Part shown: piece after piece, positions 24,385-33,530 of the stretch | Numbering within the stretch: position 1 is the first letter of the stretch | How the letters are laid out: each line of letters starts with the position of its first letter | Origin: Paractinoplanes brasiliensis | Lineage (GTDB): Bacteria; Actinomycetota; Actinomycetes; Mycobacteriales; Micromonosporaceae | Reading direction: 5' to 3' | DNA: 64,000 bases | Assembly: GCF_004362215.1 (NCBI RefSeq) | Contig: NZ_SNWR01000001.1 | Span: 3,764,001-3,828,000 of the forward strand | Position numbers and translations under genes: made by a program | Notes under the pieces: model-generated | What the model was told of the DNA's origin: nothing | Seen by the model: the letters and a program-made list of their open reading frames with translations, nothing else | Database searches by the model: none

Positions 24385-25553
24385 TGACGCTGACCCTGGA
24401 GACGAGCTGGCCGGTCGGCGTGCGGTCGCAGTTCCCGCTTCTGATGGCCAACCCCGGCGTGGCCTATTTGGACAGCGCGGCCACCTCGCAGAAGCCACAG
24501 GTGGTGCTGGACGCCGTGATGTCGTACCTGACCAGCGAGAACGCCAATGCCGCGCGGGGCACGTATCCGTGGGCCAACCGCACCACGGCCCGGATAGAGG
24601 ACACGCGCGACCGGGTGCGGCGTTTTCTGCACGCGGGGGACCGGTCGGGCGTGCACTTCGTCGACGGGACCACAGCGGGGTTGCGTACGGTGGCTCTGGA
24701 TTGGCTTGTGTCGTTCCTCTCGGACGGCGACGAGATCATCGTGCCGTTCGCCGATCACAGCGCCAACCTCGTGCCCTGGCTGGACGCCGTCGCGCTGCTG
24801 GAACGGCAAGGGGTGCGGGTCACGGTGCGGCCCATGCCCTACGACGCGGCGCACGACTACGACGTGGCCCGGCTGCCGATCGGGCCGCGTACGCGGTTCA
24901 TCGCCGCCACCCACGTGCATCACGTCTACGGCAACGACATGAACGTGCACCGGCTGCGAGCGGCGGCCGGGCCCGACATCCCCATCTGCCTCGACGCGGC
25001 GCAGAGCTTCGGGCACATGCCGATCTCGGCGGACGCGCTGGACGTCGACTTCATCGTGTTCTCGGGGCACAAGGCGATGGCGTTACCGGGAATCGGGGCG
25101 GTGTGGGCCGCGAACAAGCGCGGACCGGTGTTCCAGCCGGCCGGGTGGAGCGGGTCGCCCAACACGGCCGGGATCGTCAGCCTGGCCGCGGCGATGGACT
25201 GGCTCTCGTCCGTCGGGCTCCCGCGTATCTCGGCACACATCGTCGCGCTGGGCGGACGGCTCACGGCCGGGCTGTCCGCCCTGCACAGCTACGAGGTGCT
25301 GGGCTGCCAGGACAGTCTGGCGGCGGGCTCGGCGGTGCAGCGGCGGCACGGCATCGTGACGTTCCGGCACCGCGAGATCGGCTCCAACGACCTCGGTTTC
25401 ATTCTGGCCTCCGACGGGTTGCTCGTCCGCGCCGATGGCCACTGCCAGGGCACGGAGGGAGAGAAGACGTCCTCCGTGCGGGTGAGCCTGCACGTCTACA
25501 ACACCGCGGAGGAGGTGGATCGGCTGCTCTCGGTGTTGTCCGCCCTCGACTGA
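24384..25553 (+). CDS. class-V aminotransferase, SufS-like cysteine desulfurase
   Basis: A 389-residue fold-type I PLP enzyme. The start AYLDSAATSQKP is typical of SufS/CsdA. The PLP lysine is K230 in VFSGHKAMALPGIGAVW, and the persulfide cysteine is likely C354 in VRADGHCQG. It can take sulfur from cysteine and pass it on, here presumably to the rhodanese domain of the preceding protein. No suf or isc genes are nearby, so a role in a pathway other than Fe-S assembly is likely. ATG overlaps the previous stop. Confidence 0.82.
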   Translation: MTLTLETSWPVGVRSQFPLLMANPGVAYLDSAATSQKPQVVLDAVMSYLTSENANAARGTYPWANRTTARIEDTRDRVRRFLHAGDRSGVHFVDGTTAGLRTVALDWLVSFLSDGDEIIVPFADHSANLVPWLDAVALLERQGVRVTVRPMPYDAAHDYDVARLPIGPRTRFIAATHVHHVYGNDMNVHRLRAAAGPDIPICLDAAQSFGHMPISADALDVDFIVFSGHKAMALPGIGAVWAANKRGPVFQPAGWSGSPNTAGIVSLAAAMDWLSSVGLPRISAHIVALGGRLTAGLSALHSYEVLGCQDSLAAGSAVQRRHGIVTFRHREIGSNDLGFILASDGLLVRADGHCQGTEGEKTSSVRVSLHVYNTAEEVDRLLSVLSALD

Positions 25554-25571
25554 CAGCCGGCGTGCTCTGGC

Positions 25572-25605
25572 GCGACGGCCGCCACGCCGCGATGGCGGCC
25601 GTCGC
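25572..25605 (+). terminator. hairpin after the PLP-enzyme operon
   Basis: GCGACGGCCGCC (25572-25583) pairs with GGCGGCCGTCGC (25594-25605). No long T-run follows, so it may slow or end transcription only in part. Confidence 0.6.
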
Positions 25606-25650
25606 CTGACACTCGTTCGTTCATTCACTCTCCGCCGCACCGGCGGCCGG

Positions 25651-25674
25651 CCGGCCGTTTTCACTCACGGCCGG
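25651..25674 (-). terminator. hairpin after the first PhoX gene
   Basis: CCGGCCGT (25651-25658) pairs with ACGGCCGG (25667-25674) downstream of the PhoX stop on the minus strand. On that strand the loop is gagtgaaa. It is a modest terminator candidate. Confidence 0.45.
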
Positions 25675-25709
25675 TCAACGGCCTCATTCGGGAGCCGGTC
25701 GGGGGCAGG

Positions 25710-27860
25710 TCAGCTGCCGATCGGGCCGCCGTCCAGCCGCCACGTCACCACCACGGACGGTTTCGCGTAGTCGCCGTCGGGCCAGGTCGAGGCCGGCTTG
25801 TCCATCGTCGCGCCGGTGACCTCGCCGGGGTGCTGCACGGCCACGAAGACCGAGCGGTCGTCCGAGGTGATGAACGGCCCGCACGTCTCGGCCCCCGGCG
25901 GAACCGTGAGGAACTGCCGCAGATGCCCCCGCTCGGGCCCCTCGATCGGGGTCGCGAACAGGCCGTCGTTGCTGCCCAGCGCGTTGCCGTCGGTCGAGAT
26001 CCACAGGTTGCCGGCGCTGTCGAAGGCGACGTTGTCGGGGCAGGAGATCGGTGACACGGCCGTCTTGTCGTAGCCCGCGAAGTAGGTGTTCGGGTCGGCC
26101 GGGTCGCCGCACACGATCGGCAGCGACCAGGTGAAGCTCTCGCCCGTGTGGTCGCCGCGGTCCTCGACGATCTCCAGGACCTGCCCGTGCCGGTTCGCGC
26201 GCCGCGGGTTCGCCTCGTCGGGTCCGGCGTTCGTGCTCACGCCCCGGTTGGTGTTGTTGGTCAGGGCGGCGTAGATCTTCCCCGTACGCAGGGAGGGCTC
26301 CACATCCTCGGGACGGTCCATTTTGGTCGCGCCGACGGCGTCACCGGCCATCCGCGTGTACGTCAGCACCTCGACCGCCGTCATGCCCGGCACGAACGAC
26401 TTGTTCCCGGCGACCAGCTTGATCCACTTGCCGGCGCCGTCGAACGCTCCGTCGGCGGGCAGCTTGCCGGAGCCGTCGATCTCGGCCGCCGGGCTGTCCC
26501 CGGTGAGCTGGGCAACGTAGAGCGTGCCCGATTCGAGCAAGGTCAGGTTGTGCCGCCGATCGCCGGGCCGGTACTTCTTGTCCGACACGAATTTGTAGAG
26601 GTATTCGAAGCGCTCGTCGTCACCCATGTACGCCGCGACCCGCCCGTCCTTCGCCACGATGACGTTGGCACCCTCGTGCTTGAGGCGGCCCATCGCCGTG
26701 TGCTTGCGCGGCGGCTCGTCGGGAGCGAGCGGGTCGACCTCGACGATCCAGCCGAACCGGTTCGCCTCGTTGGGGTGCTTGGCCAGGTCGAAGCGCTCCT
26801 GCGCCCGTTCCCACCGGCGCGATTCGCTCGGATAACGCGTGGTGGTCGTGATGCCGTACCGGGCCAGCCGGGGCTTGAGATCGGCGGGCGCCTCATCGCC
26901 GCCGACGAAGTACTGATTGAAGTTCTCCTCACCCGAGAGCACCGTGCCCCATGGGGTGACGCCGCCGGCGCAGTTGTTGAGGGTGCCGATCGGGAACAGG
27001 CCGCGCGGGTCGGCCGCCGTACGCACCAGCGCCGACCCGGCAACCGGCCCGTCGAGGCGGAACGGGGTGGACAGCATCGTCAGGCGCCGGTTGTACCTCA
27101 GCCGACCGCCCCTGGCCTGCCGCCACTGCCCGGTGCCGCCGACACGTTCCAGCTCGACCACCGACATGCCGTGCGCCGCCATCGCCACCTCGATCTGGCC
27201 GACGGTCATCGCCTCGAGCGTGGTGAAGCCGGGGAACATGAGTTCCTCGGTGGTGTACTCGTGGTTGGCGACCAGCAGGGCGCGGTCCCGGCCGAGCGGG
27301 ATGACGCCGAGGAAGTCGTTGTTGTAGCCGAACTGCCGGACCTGTCGCTGCGCGGTCTGCCGGTCGGGGTCGAACTCGGGCGCGCCGGGGATGATCGGGT
27401 CGCCCCAGCGGATCACCACCGCGGAGTCGTAGCCGTTGGGCACGATGAACGTGTCGAGCGTGTTGGGCGGGATCGGCTTGAAGCTGAGTTCACCCGGCTT
27501 GGCGCTCCCGCCGGCTCCGCCCCGAGCGGCCTGATCCGCTGCCTCTTCTGCGGTCCAGCCCTGCGCGGCCTGATCACCGGCCGGAACGGCCCCGGAAACG
27601 GGCGCCACCCCCGGAGCGGCAGAGGCTGGACTCGCGGCGGCCGCGGCCGCGCTGCCCAGACCGAGCACGAGCGCGCCCGCCCGCATCACGCCGCGCCGGG
27701 TCATCGCCGCGCTGACGACGTCGCCGAAATATGGGTTGTCCGTGGGGTTGGCCACCGGGTGCTCGCAGGCGTTGCCGCAGCGATAGCGGCACGTCATCGC
27801 GTCCCGCGAGCCTCCGCTGTGGCCGAGCAGGGGTAACGGGCGGCGGTCCGGATCGGGCAT
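25710..27860 (-). CDS. PhoX-family phosphatase, paralogue A
   Basis: A 716-residue exported protein of the PhoX/DUF839 family, calcium- and iron-dependent alkaline phosphatases. A conserved leader with several cysteines (RYRCGNACEHPV) precedes a twin-arginine signal (TRRGVMRAGALVLG), so export by Tat is expected. The body shows family phrases GYNNDFLGVIPL, NHEYTTEELMFPGF, LSGEENFNQYF, AYMGDDERFEYLYKF and SCPDNVAFDSAGNLWISTDGN. ATG at 27860 follows gaggaggcaacg. It is highly similar to the neighbouring paralogue B and differs mainly in the signal and linker. Confidence 0.88.
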   Translation of the reverse strand: MPDPDRRPLPLLGHSGGSRDAMTCRYRCGNACEHPVANPTDNPYFGDVVSAAMTRRGVMRAGALVLGLGSAAAAAASPASAAPGVAPVSGAVPAGDQAAQGWTAEEAADQAARGGAGGSAKPGELSFKPIPPNTLDTFIVPNGYDSAVVIRWGDPIIPGAPEFDPDRQTAQRQVRQFGYNNDFLGVIPLGRDRALLVANHEYTTEELMFPGFTTLEAMTVGQIEVAMAAHGMSVVELERVGGTGQWRQARGGRLRYNRRLTMLSTPFRLDGPVAGSALVRTAADPRGLFPIGTLNNCAGGVTPWGTVLSGEENFNQYFVGGDEAPADLKPRLARYGITTTTRYPSESRRWERAQERFDLAKHPNEANRFGWIVEVDPLAPDEPPRKHTAMGRLKHEGANVIVAKDGRVAAYMGDDERFEYLYKFVSDKKYRPGDRRHNLTLLESGTLYVAQLTGDSPAAEIDGSGKLPADGAFDGAGKWIKLVAGNKSFVPGMTAVEVLTYTRMAGDAVGATKMDRPEDVEPSLRTGKIYAALTNNTNRGVSTNAGPDEANPRRANRHGQVLEIVEDRGDHTGESFTWSLPIVCGDPADPNTYFAGYDKTAVSPISCPDNVAFDSAGNLWISTDGNALGSNDGLFATPIEGPERGHLRQFLTVPPGAETCGPFITSDDRSVFVAVQHPGEVTGATMDKPASTWPDGDYAKPSVVVTWRLDGGPIGS

Positions 27861-28138
27861 CGTTGCCTCCTCGACGAAGTTGATCCCAGGTAAACACAGA
27901 TCCGACCGGCGATCGTGATAGATCGAAGTCGATGCGCTTCCTGCCAACCGTGAGGATCCGGACCTTCCGCGGCGAGCGGCCGCCACACTCGGCGGGTGTA
28001 GCCGACCCCCGCGCTCGGGTGTGGCGTCCTTCGTCCGGTGTGGCGACTTCCGCGCCCGGGAGTGGCGATCCCCCGTCCGGGGCGGCGGCCGTTCCGGTTG
28101 TGGCCGCCGCCGCGCGGGGATGGGAGCTGCCGCCGGGG
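27861..28138. other. spacer between PhoX paralogues with decayed short repeats
   Basis: No gene seen. Between about 27990 and 28120, imperfect units based on CGGTGTGGCG recur every 20-23 bp. Nothing resembling a clear phosphate box was recognised. Confidence 0.5.
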
Positions 28139-30217
28139 TCAGGCGCCGACCGGGCGGCCGTCGAGGCGCCACGTCACGACCACGCCCGGCTTCGCGTAGT
28201 CGCCGTCGGGCCAGGTCGACGCCGGCTTCTCCAGCGAGGCGCCCGAGATCTCGCCCGGATGCTGCACCGCGACGAACACCGAGCGGTCGTCCGAGGTGAT
28301 GAACGGCCCGCACGTCTCGGCACCCCTCGGCACCGTGAGGAACTGCCGCAGATGTCCGCGCGAGGGGCCCTCGATCGGCGTCGCGAAGAGGCCGTCGTTG
28401 CTGCCCAGCGCGTTGCCGTCGGTCGAGATCCACAGGTTGCCGGCGCTGTCGAAGGCGACGTTGTCGGGGCAGGAGATCGGCGAGACGGCCGTCTTGTCGT
28501 ACCCGCCGAAATAGGTGTCCGCGGCGGCCGGGTCACCGCACACGATCGGCAGAGCCCACGTGAAGGACTCGCCGGTGTGGTCGCCCCGGTCTTCGGTGAT
28601 CTCGAAGATGTGTCCGTGCTTGTTGGCGTTCCGCGGGTTCGCCTCGTCGGCCGCGGGGTTCGAGCCGACGCCCCGGTTCGAGTTGTTGGTCATGGCCGCG
28701 TAGATCTTCCCCGTACGCGGTGACGGCTGCACGTCCTCGGGACGGTCCATCTTGGTCGCGCCGACCTTGTCACCGGCGAGCCGGGTCCACGTGAGCACCT
28801 CGGCGGCGGTCATGCCGGGCACGAACGACTTGTTCCCGGCGACCAGCTTGATCCACTTGCCGGCGCCGTCGAACGCTCCGTCGGCGGGCAGCTTGCCGGA
28901 GCCGTCGATCTCGGCCGCCGGGCTGTCCCCGGTCACCTGGGCGACGTACAGGGTGCCGGATTCGAGCAAGGTCAGGTTGTGCCGCCGATCGCCTGGCCGG
29001 TACTTCTTGTCCGACACGAACTTGTAGAGGTAGTCGAAGCGTTCGTCGTCACCCATGTACGCGACCACGTGCCCGCTGCGAGCCACGATGACGTTGGCGC
29101 CCTCGTGCTTGAAGCGGCCCAGCGCGGTGTGCTTGCGGGGCGGCGCCTCCGGGTCGAAGGGGTCGACCTCGACGATCCAGCCGAACCGGTTCGCCTCGTT
29201 GGGGTGCTTGGCCAGGTCGAAGCGTTCCTGAGCCCGTTCCCACTTGCGCGAGTCGCTCGGGTGACGCGTCGTGGTCGAGATGCCGTACCTGGCGAGCTTT
29301 GGCTTGTCCGCCTCGGGCACACCGTCACCGCCGACGAAGTACTGGTTGAAGTTCTCCTCGCCGGACAGCACCGTGCCCCACGGGGTGACTCCGCCGGCGC
29401 AGTTGTTCAGCGTGCCGATGACCCACTGGCCCTTGGGGTCGGCCGCCGTCCGTACAGGCGTGGTTCCCGCCACCGGACCGGTCAGCTTGAACCGCGTCTC
29501 GAGCGCGGTGATGCGGCGGTTGTAGCGCAGGTTCCGCGACTCGACGGGACGCCATTCGCCGGTGCGCCCGACCCGCTCGATCTCGACCACGGACATGCCG
29601 TGCGCGGCCATCGCGACCTTGACCTGCTCCACCGAGAGCGCGTCCTGGCTGGTGAAGCCCGGGAACATCAGGTTCTCGTTGGTGTACTCGTGGTTGACGA
29701 CCAGCAACGCGCGCTCGTTGGAGATCGGCAGTACGCCGACGAAGTCGTTGTTGTAGCCGAACTGCTGCGACTGGGCTTTGGCGGTCTGCTTGCCCAGGTT
29801 GAACGCGGGGGCGCCGGGCACCACCGGGTCACCCCAGCGGATCACCACCGACGAGTCGTAGCCGTTGGGCACGACGAAGCTGTCCAGCGTGTTCGGCGGG
29901 ATCGCGGTGAAGGTCAGCTTGCCGGCCTTGTCGCCGGCCGGGGGAGCCTGCCCGGTGCGAGGCGCGGCCACCGCCGGAGTCGCGGTCGCCGCGGCCGTGC
30001 CGCTCAGACCGAGCACGAGCGCGCCGGCCGCCCCGGCCCGCATGACCCCGCGCCGGCTCATCGACGCGTTGACGACATCGCCCAGGTACGTGTTGTCCGA
30101 CCGGTTGGGCACGGGGTGGTCGCAGGCGTTGCCGCAGCGGTACAGGCAGGTCATCGCGTCGCGCGCGCCACCGCTGTGTCCGAGCAGCGGCAGCAGCCGG
30201 CGAGAGAGCTCAGGCAT
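28139..30217 (-). CDS. PhoX-family phosphatase, paralogue B
   Basis: A 692-residue Tat-exported PhoX homologue, same architecture as paralogue A: cysteine-bearing leader (LYRCGNACDHPV), twin-arginine signal (SRRGVMRAGAAGALVLG), then the DUF839 domain with the same metal- and substrate-site phrases. Long identical stretches in the C-terminal half, also at DNA level, indicate a tandem duplication with possible gene conversion. ATG at 30217 follows aggagaagc. PhoX enzymes release phosphate from organic esters outside the cell, which fits the large nuclease/nucleotidase a few kilobases away. Confidence 0.88.
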   Translation of the reverse strand: MPELSRRLLPLLGHSGGARDAMTCLYRCGNACDHPVPNRSDNTYLGDVVNASMSRRGVMRAGAAGALVLGLSGTAAATATPAVAAPRTGQAPPAGDKAGKLTFTAIPPNTLDSFVVPNGYDSSVVIRWGDPVVPGAPAFNLGKQTAKAQSQQFGYNNDFVGVLPISNERALLVVNHEYTNENLMFPGFTSQDALSVEQVKVAMAAHGMSVVEIERVGRTGEWRPVESRNLRYNRRITALETRFKLTGPVAGTTPVRTAADPKGQWVIGTLNNCAGGVTPWGTVLSGEENFNQYFVGGDGVPEADKPKLARYGISTTTRHPSDSRKWERAQERFDLAKHPNEANRFGWIVEVDPFDPEAPPRKHTALGRFKHEGANVIVARSGHVVAYMGDDERFDYLYKFVSDKKYRPGDRRHNLTLLESGTLYVAQVTGDSPAAEIDGSGKLPADGAFDGAGKWIKLVAGNKSFVPGMTAAEVLTWTRLAGDKVGATKMDRPEDVQPSPRTGKIYAAMTNNSNRGVGSNPAADEANPRNANKHGHIFEITEDRGDHTGESFTWALPIVCGDPAAADTYFGGYDKTAVSPISCPDNVAFDSAGNLWISTDGNALGSNDGLFATPIEGPSRGHLRQFLTVPRGAETCGPFITSDDRSVFVAVQHPGEISGASLEKPASTWPDGDYAKPGVVVTWRLDGRPVGA

Positions 30218-30293
30218 GCTTCTCCTATCTCAGGGTTGCCCGCACGCTAAGAGGGCAGGTTGGCGCGGCCCTCGACCCGAGATGAACTGCGGC

Positions 30294-31991
30294 TTAACGT
30301 ATCGACGCGTGGCGCCCGGCAGGGTGCTGCCCGAGCTTCGCCTCCAACTGCTCGGCGGGCTGCGGCCGGTCGAGGTGATAGCCCTGCAGCAGGTCGGCCC
30401 CGGCCGCGGCGAGGGCAAGCGCGGTCGGCTCGTCCTCCACCCCCTCGGCCACGACGGTCAGGTCGAGCGCCCGCGCGATGGCGATCACCGAGTGGACGAT
30501 GGTCGCCCGGGCGGGCGAGTCGTGCATGCGGCTCACGAACGACCGGTCGATCTTGAGCTCGTCGATCGGCAGCTCGGGCAGCAACCCGAGCGAGGTGTAA
30601 CCGGTGCCGAAGTCGTCGATCGCCACCCGGATGCCGGCCGCCCGTATCTCGGCGAGCCGGGCCGCGGCCTGGTCGGGCCGGGTGAGCACGGCGGTCTCGG
30701 TGACCTCGACGGTGAGCAGCCGCGCGGGCAGCCGTTCCAGCTCGAGCAGGGCCAGGATGGTCGGCACCGCGCGTTCCTGGGCGAGGTACGCGGGCGACAG
30801 GTTCACCGACACCGGCACGTCGTGGCCCGCGCGATGCCACACCGCGGTCTGGTGCACGGCCTCGGCGAACACCCAGTCGGTGAGTTCCAGGATGACGTCG
30901 GAACGTTCGGCGTCGGGCAGGAAGACCCCCGGCGGCAGCATGCCCCGCTGCGGGTGCTGCCAGCGCACCAGCGCCTCGGCGCCGTTGATCTCGCGGGAGC
31001 CGGCGCTGTAGAGCGGCTGATAGTGCAGACGCAAATGCCCGGCCCGGATCCCCGTACGCAATTCCGTGAGCTGCCGCAGGTCGGCGCGGTGCGTCGTGGT
31101 GTCCCCGGCGGTCCAGAGCACCACCCCCGTACGGTCCCGTTTGGCGCTGCGCAGCGCGTCGGCGGCGTGCCGCAGCACCACGGCCAGATCCCGATGGTCG
31201 GCGAGCGACACCCCGATGCTGGTCTCGACGCTGACCGGGATGCCGTTCACCGTGTACGGCCCCCGGATGGCGTCGGTCAGGCGGCGGGCGATGGTGGTCA
31301 GCCCCTCGGCCGGCCCCGGCGCGGCCAGCAGCACCACGAACTGGTCGCCGTCGAGCCGGGCGACCAGGTCATCGGCCCGGCAGGTGGCCCGCAGCTCGGA
31401 CGCGACCCGCTGCAGCAGCACGTCGGCGCCCTGCGGCCCCAGCATGTCGTTGGCCTCGGTGAACCGGTCCAGCCCCAGGTGCAGCACTGCCGTCAGCCGG
31501 CCGTCCTCGAGCCGTTCGCGTCCCGCCGACAGCGCCGCCGCGCGGTTGGGCAGGCCGGTGAGCTGGTCGGCGCGGGCGAGCCGGGCGTACCGGCCGGCCA
31601 TCGCGGTGAGCAGGCCGAGCACGGGCGCGATGCCGAAGCGGCCGTCGGGCCAGCGCACCACGAGGGGCTCGTCGCGGGCGTCGTCGGGACGGGCCAGGGC
31701 GGCCTGGGCGGCCAGGTCGATGTCGGTGTCCGCGGGCAGCGTGAGGGTGGCCGGCCCGTCCGCGCCCACGGCGGTCAGCGCCGAGCCGAGGTTGCCCCGA
31801 CCGGTGGCAACCTGATCGACCCGGGCCCGGCTGAGCAGACGGTGGCCGTCGGCGGCGGCGACCAGCACGCCGGGCAGCAGCGGCTCGGCGTTCACCATCT
31901 CGGCGACCTCGGCGAAGCGCGTGGTGTCGGGCAGGACGTCGACCGGGATGCCGAGCTCGCCCAGCTTGCGCGGGAGGCGTACCGAGGTCAT
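30294..31991 (-). CDS. diguanylate cyclase/phosphodiesterase-type protein (GGDEF-EAL)
   Basis: A 565-residue protein. A poorly conserved sensor region (1-140) is followed by a GGDEF domain (about 140-300) whose signature is RLDGDQF, degenerate at the first glycine and at the catalytic Glu. The EAL domain (about 305-555) keeps EALVRW (about 338), DDFGTGYTSL and IDRSFV, so it is probably an active c-di-GMP phosphodiesterase whose GGDEF half binds GTP or has lost activity. Its ATG overlaps the stop of the PAS gene upstream, so the two are co-translated and probably work as one sensor unit. Confidence 0.88.
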   Translation of the reverse strand: MTSVRLPRKLGELGIPVDVLPDTTRFAEVAEMVNAEPLLPGVLVAAADGHRLLSRARVDQVATGRGNLGSALTAVGADGPATLTLPADTDIDLAAQAALARPDDARDEPLVVRWPDGRFGIAPVLGLLTAMAGRYARLARADQLTGLPNRAAALSAGRERLEDGRLTAVLHLGLDRFTEANDMLGPQGADVLLQRVASELRATCRADDLVARLDGDQFVVLLAAPGPAEGLTTIARRLTDAIRGPYTVNGIPVSVETSIGVSLADHRDLAVVLRHAADALRSAKRDRTGVVLWTAGDTTTHRADLRQLTELRTGIRAGHLRLHYQPLYSAGSREINGAEALVRWQHPQRGMLPPGVFLPDAERSDVILELTDWVFAEAVHQTAVWHRAGHDVPVSVNLSPAYLAQERAVPTILALLELERLPARLLTVEVTETAVLTRPDQAAARLAEIRAAGIRVAIDDFGTGYTSLGLLPELPIDELKIDRSFVSRMHDSPARATIVHSVIAIARALDLTVVAEGVEDEPTALALAAAGADLLQGYHLDRPQPAEQLEAKLGQHPAGRHASIR

Positions 31992-33493
31992 GTGCGGTCC
32001 AGGTCGAAGCAGGCGCCCTCGACCACCCGGCGGCCGTTCACATCACCGGAACGCAGGCGCAGCCAGAGACGGCGTACGGCCGTTCCCTTGATCTCACCCT
32101 CGAACTCGGCGGTCTCCCCGCCCAGCGCCGCCCGCACGGCCTGGTGGAGCCGGTCGTGGTCGGCCGGGTCGAGCACCGCCCGGAACGCCGCGAGCACGTC
32201 GACCGAGGGCTCACCGGCGCCCAGCACTGGGGCCGGGTCGCCGAACGAGGCGGTCAGCAGCGGCGCACCGGCCGGGCCGGCGATCGCCGTGAAGCGGTAG
32301 ACGGCCAGGCGGCGGGTCAGGTCCTCGAGGTCACGGCGGCCGGCCTCCAGTGCCAGCTGGGTGCAGCGTTCGGCGGTGCGGTCGAGCAGCACGCCGTCCC
32401 ACACCGTGCTGCCGTCGCCGAGGCGGTACGGCCGTCCCACCCCGTGCAGCCAGCACCGTTCGCCGTTGGGCAGGATCAGGCTGCCCTCCCACCGCCACGG
32501 GTCGAGCGTGACCATCGATTCGACGACCGAGGCCTCGTACGCTGCCGCATCCTCCTGGGACACCAGGCCCAGCAGCAGGCCGGCGTCGGCCACCAGCTCG
32601 TGCGGGTCGTACCCGCAGATCTCCCGGGACCCCTCGGAGACAAAGGTGAACGTCCGGGTCCCGGCAACATCGATCTTGAACTGGAACAGCATGCCCGGCA
32701 CGTTGTTGACGGTGGCCCGGAAGCGCCGCTCGGTCTCGCCCAGCGCTGCTTCGGCCCGGCGGCGGTCGGTGTCGTCGATGCCGATCGAGCAGACGCCGTA
32801 CACCGAGCCGTCCGGGTCGGTGAGCGGGAAACGGGTCACCACGTACTGCCGGATCTCGTCGCCGAACGGCAGTTCCTCCAGCGCGGTGACCGCCTCGCCC
32901 CGCTCGATCGCCTGCTGGTCGTGCCTGCGGGCGGCAGCGGCCACGATCTCGGGCATCACCTCGGCGTCCCGGTGGCCCACCAGGTCGGCCGCGTTCACCT
33001 GGAACACGCGTTCGTACTCGGCGTTGACGAACAGGTACGACCCGGCGAGGTCCCTGGCCGAGATCATCGCCGAGGTGTGCTCCAGGATCGCGTTGATCAG
33101 CGTCGTGCTGCGCTGCAGCTCCTGCTCGGCCTGGTCGTGGTCGGTCTCGTCGGCGAGGAACGCGCAGAACCCGTCGGGCAACGCGTTGATGATCAGCTCG
33201 ATCTGGCGCTCGGAGCCGTCGCGGTGGCGGCCCGGCACCTTGGCCCGCAGGCCGGGCCAGGCGTCGTCGGCCACCAGCCGCCGGGCGAACGCGGCCGTGT
33301 GCGCCGAGCGCAGGCGCTCCGGGACCAGCGTGTCGGCGAGCGGGCGGCCCAGGACCTCGGCGCGCGACCAGCCGAAGAGGCGCTCGGCGGCGGGGTTCCA
33401 CTCGCGCAGGTTCCCCGCCCGGTCGATCTCGACGTAAGCCAGTGTGGTGGCCCGGAGCGCGTCACTCATCACCGTTGTGGCTTCGACCTGCAC
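31988..33493 (-). CDS. multi-PAS sensor protein
   Basis: A 501-residue cytosolic protein with three PAS domains: about 10-115 (YVEIDRAGNLREWNPAAERLFGW), about 125-245 (SYLFVNAEYERVF) and about 255-380 (TFTFVSEGSREICGY). An unassigned tail of about 120 residues follows. It has no kinase or cyclase domain of its own. Because it overlaps the GGDEF-EAL gene by ATGA, it probably supplies redox, light or ligand sensing to that protein. ATG at 33493 versus 33469 (MSDALRAT) cannot be decided. Confidence 0.85.
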   Translation of the reverse strand: MQVEATTVMSDALRATTLAYVEIDRAGNLREWNPAAERLFGWSRAEVLGRPLADTLVPERLRSAHTAAFARRLVADDAWPGLRAKVPGRHRDGSERQIELIINALPDGFCAFLADETDHDQAEQELQRSTTLINAILEHTSAMISARDLAGSYLFVNAEYERVFQVNAADLVGHRDAEVMPEIVAAAARRHDQQAIERGEAVTALEELPFGDEIRQYVVTRFPLTDPDGSVYGVCSIGIDDTDRRRAEAALGETERRFRATVNNVPGMLFQFKIDVAGTRTFTFVSEGSREICGYDPHELVADAGLLLGLVSQEDAAAYEASVVESMVTLDPWRWEGSLILPNGERCWLHGVGRPYRLGDGSTVWDGVLLDRTAERCTQLALEAGRRDLEDLTRRLAVYRFTAIAGPAGAPLLTASFGDPAPVLGAGEPSVDVLAAFRAVLDPADHDRLHQAVRAALGGETAEFEGEIKGTAVRRLWLRLRSGDVNGRRVVEGACFDLDRT

Positions 33494-33530
33494 TACTTGT
33501 TGATCGGTAACCGGAGCGACATTCTGAGAG

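Noticed and set aside
27861..28433. N-terminal extension of PhoX paralogue A into the upstream spacer and into paralogue B.
   Set aside because: The extension is antisense-free shadow of paralogue B in another frame; a good ribosome site marks ATG at 27860.
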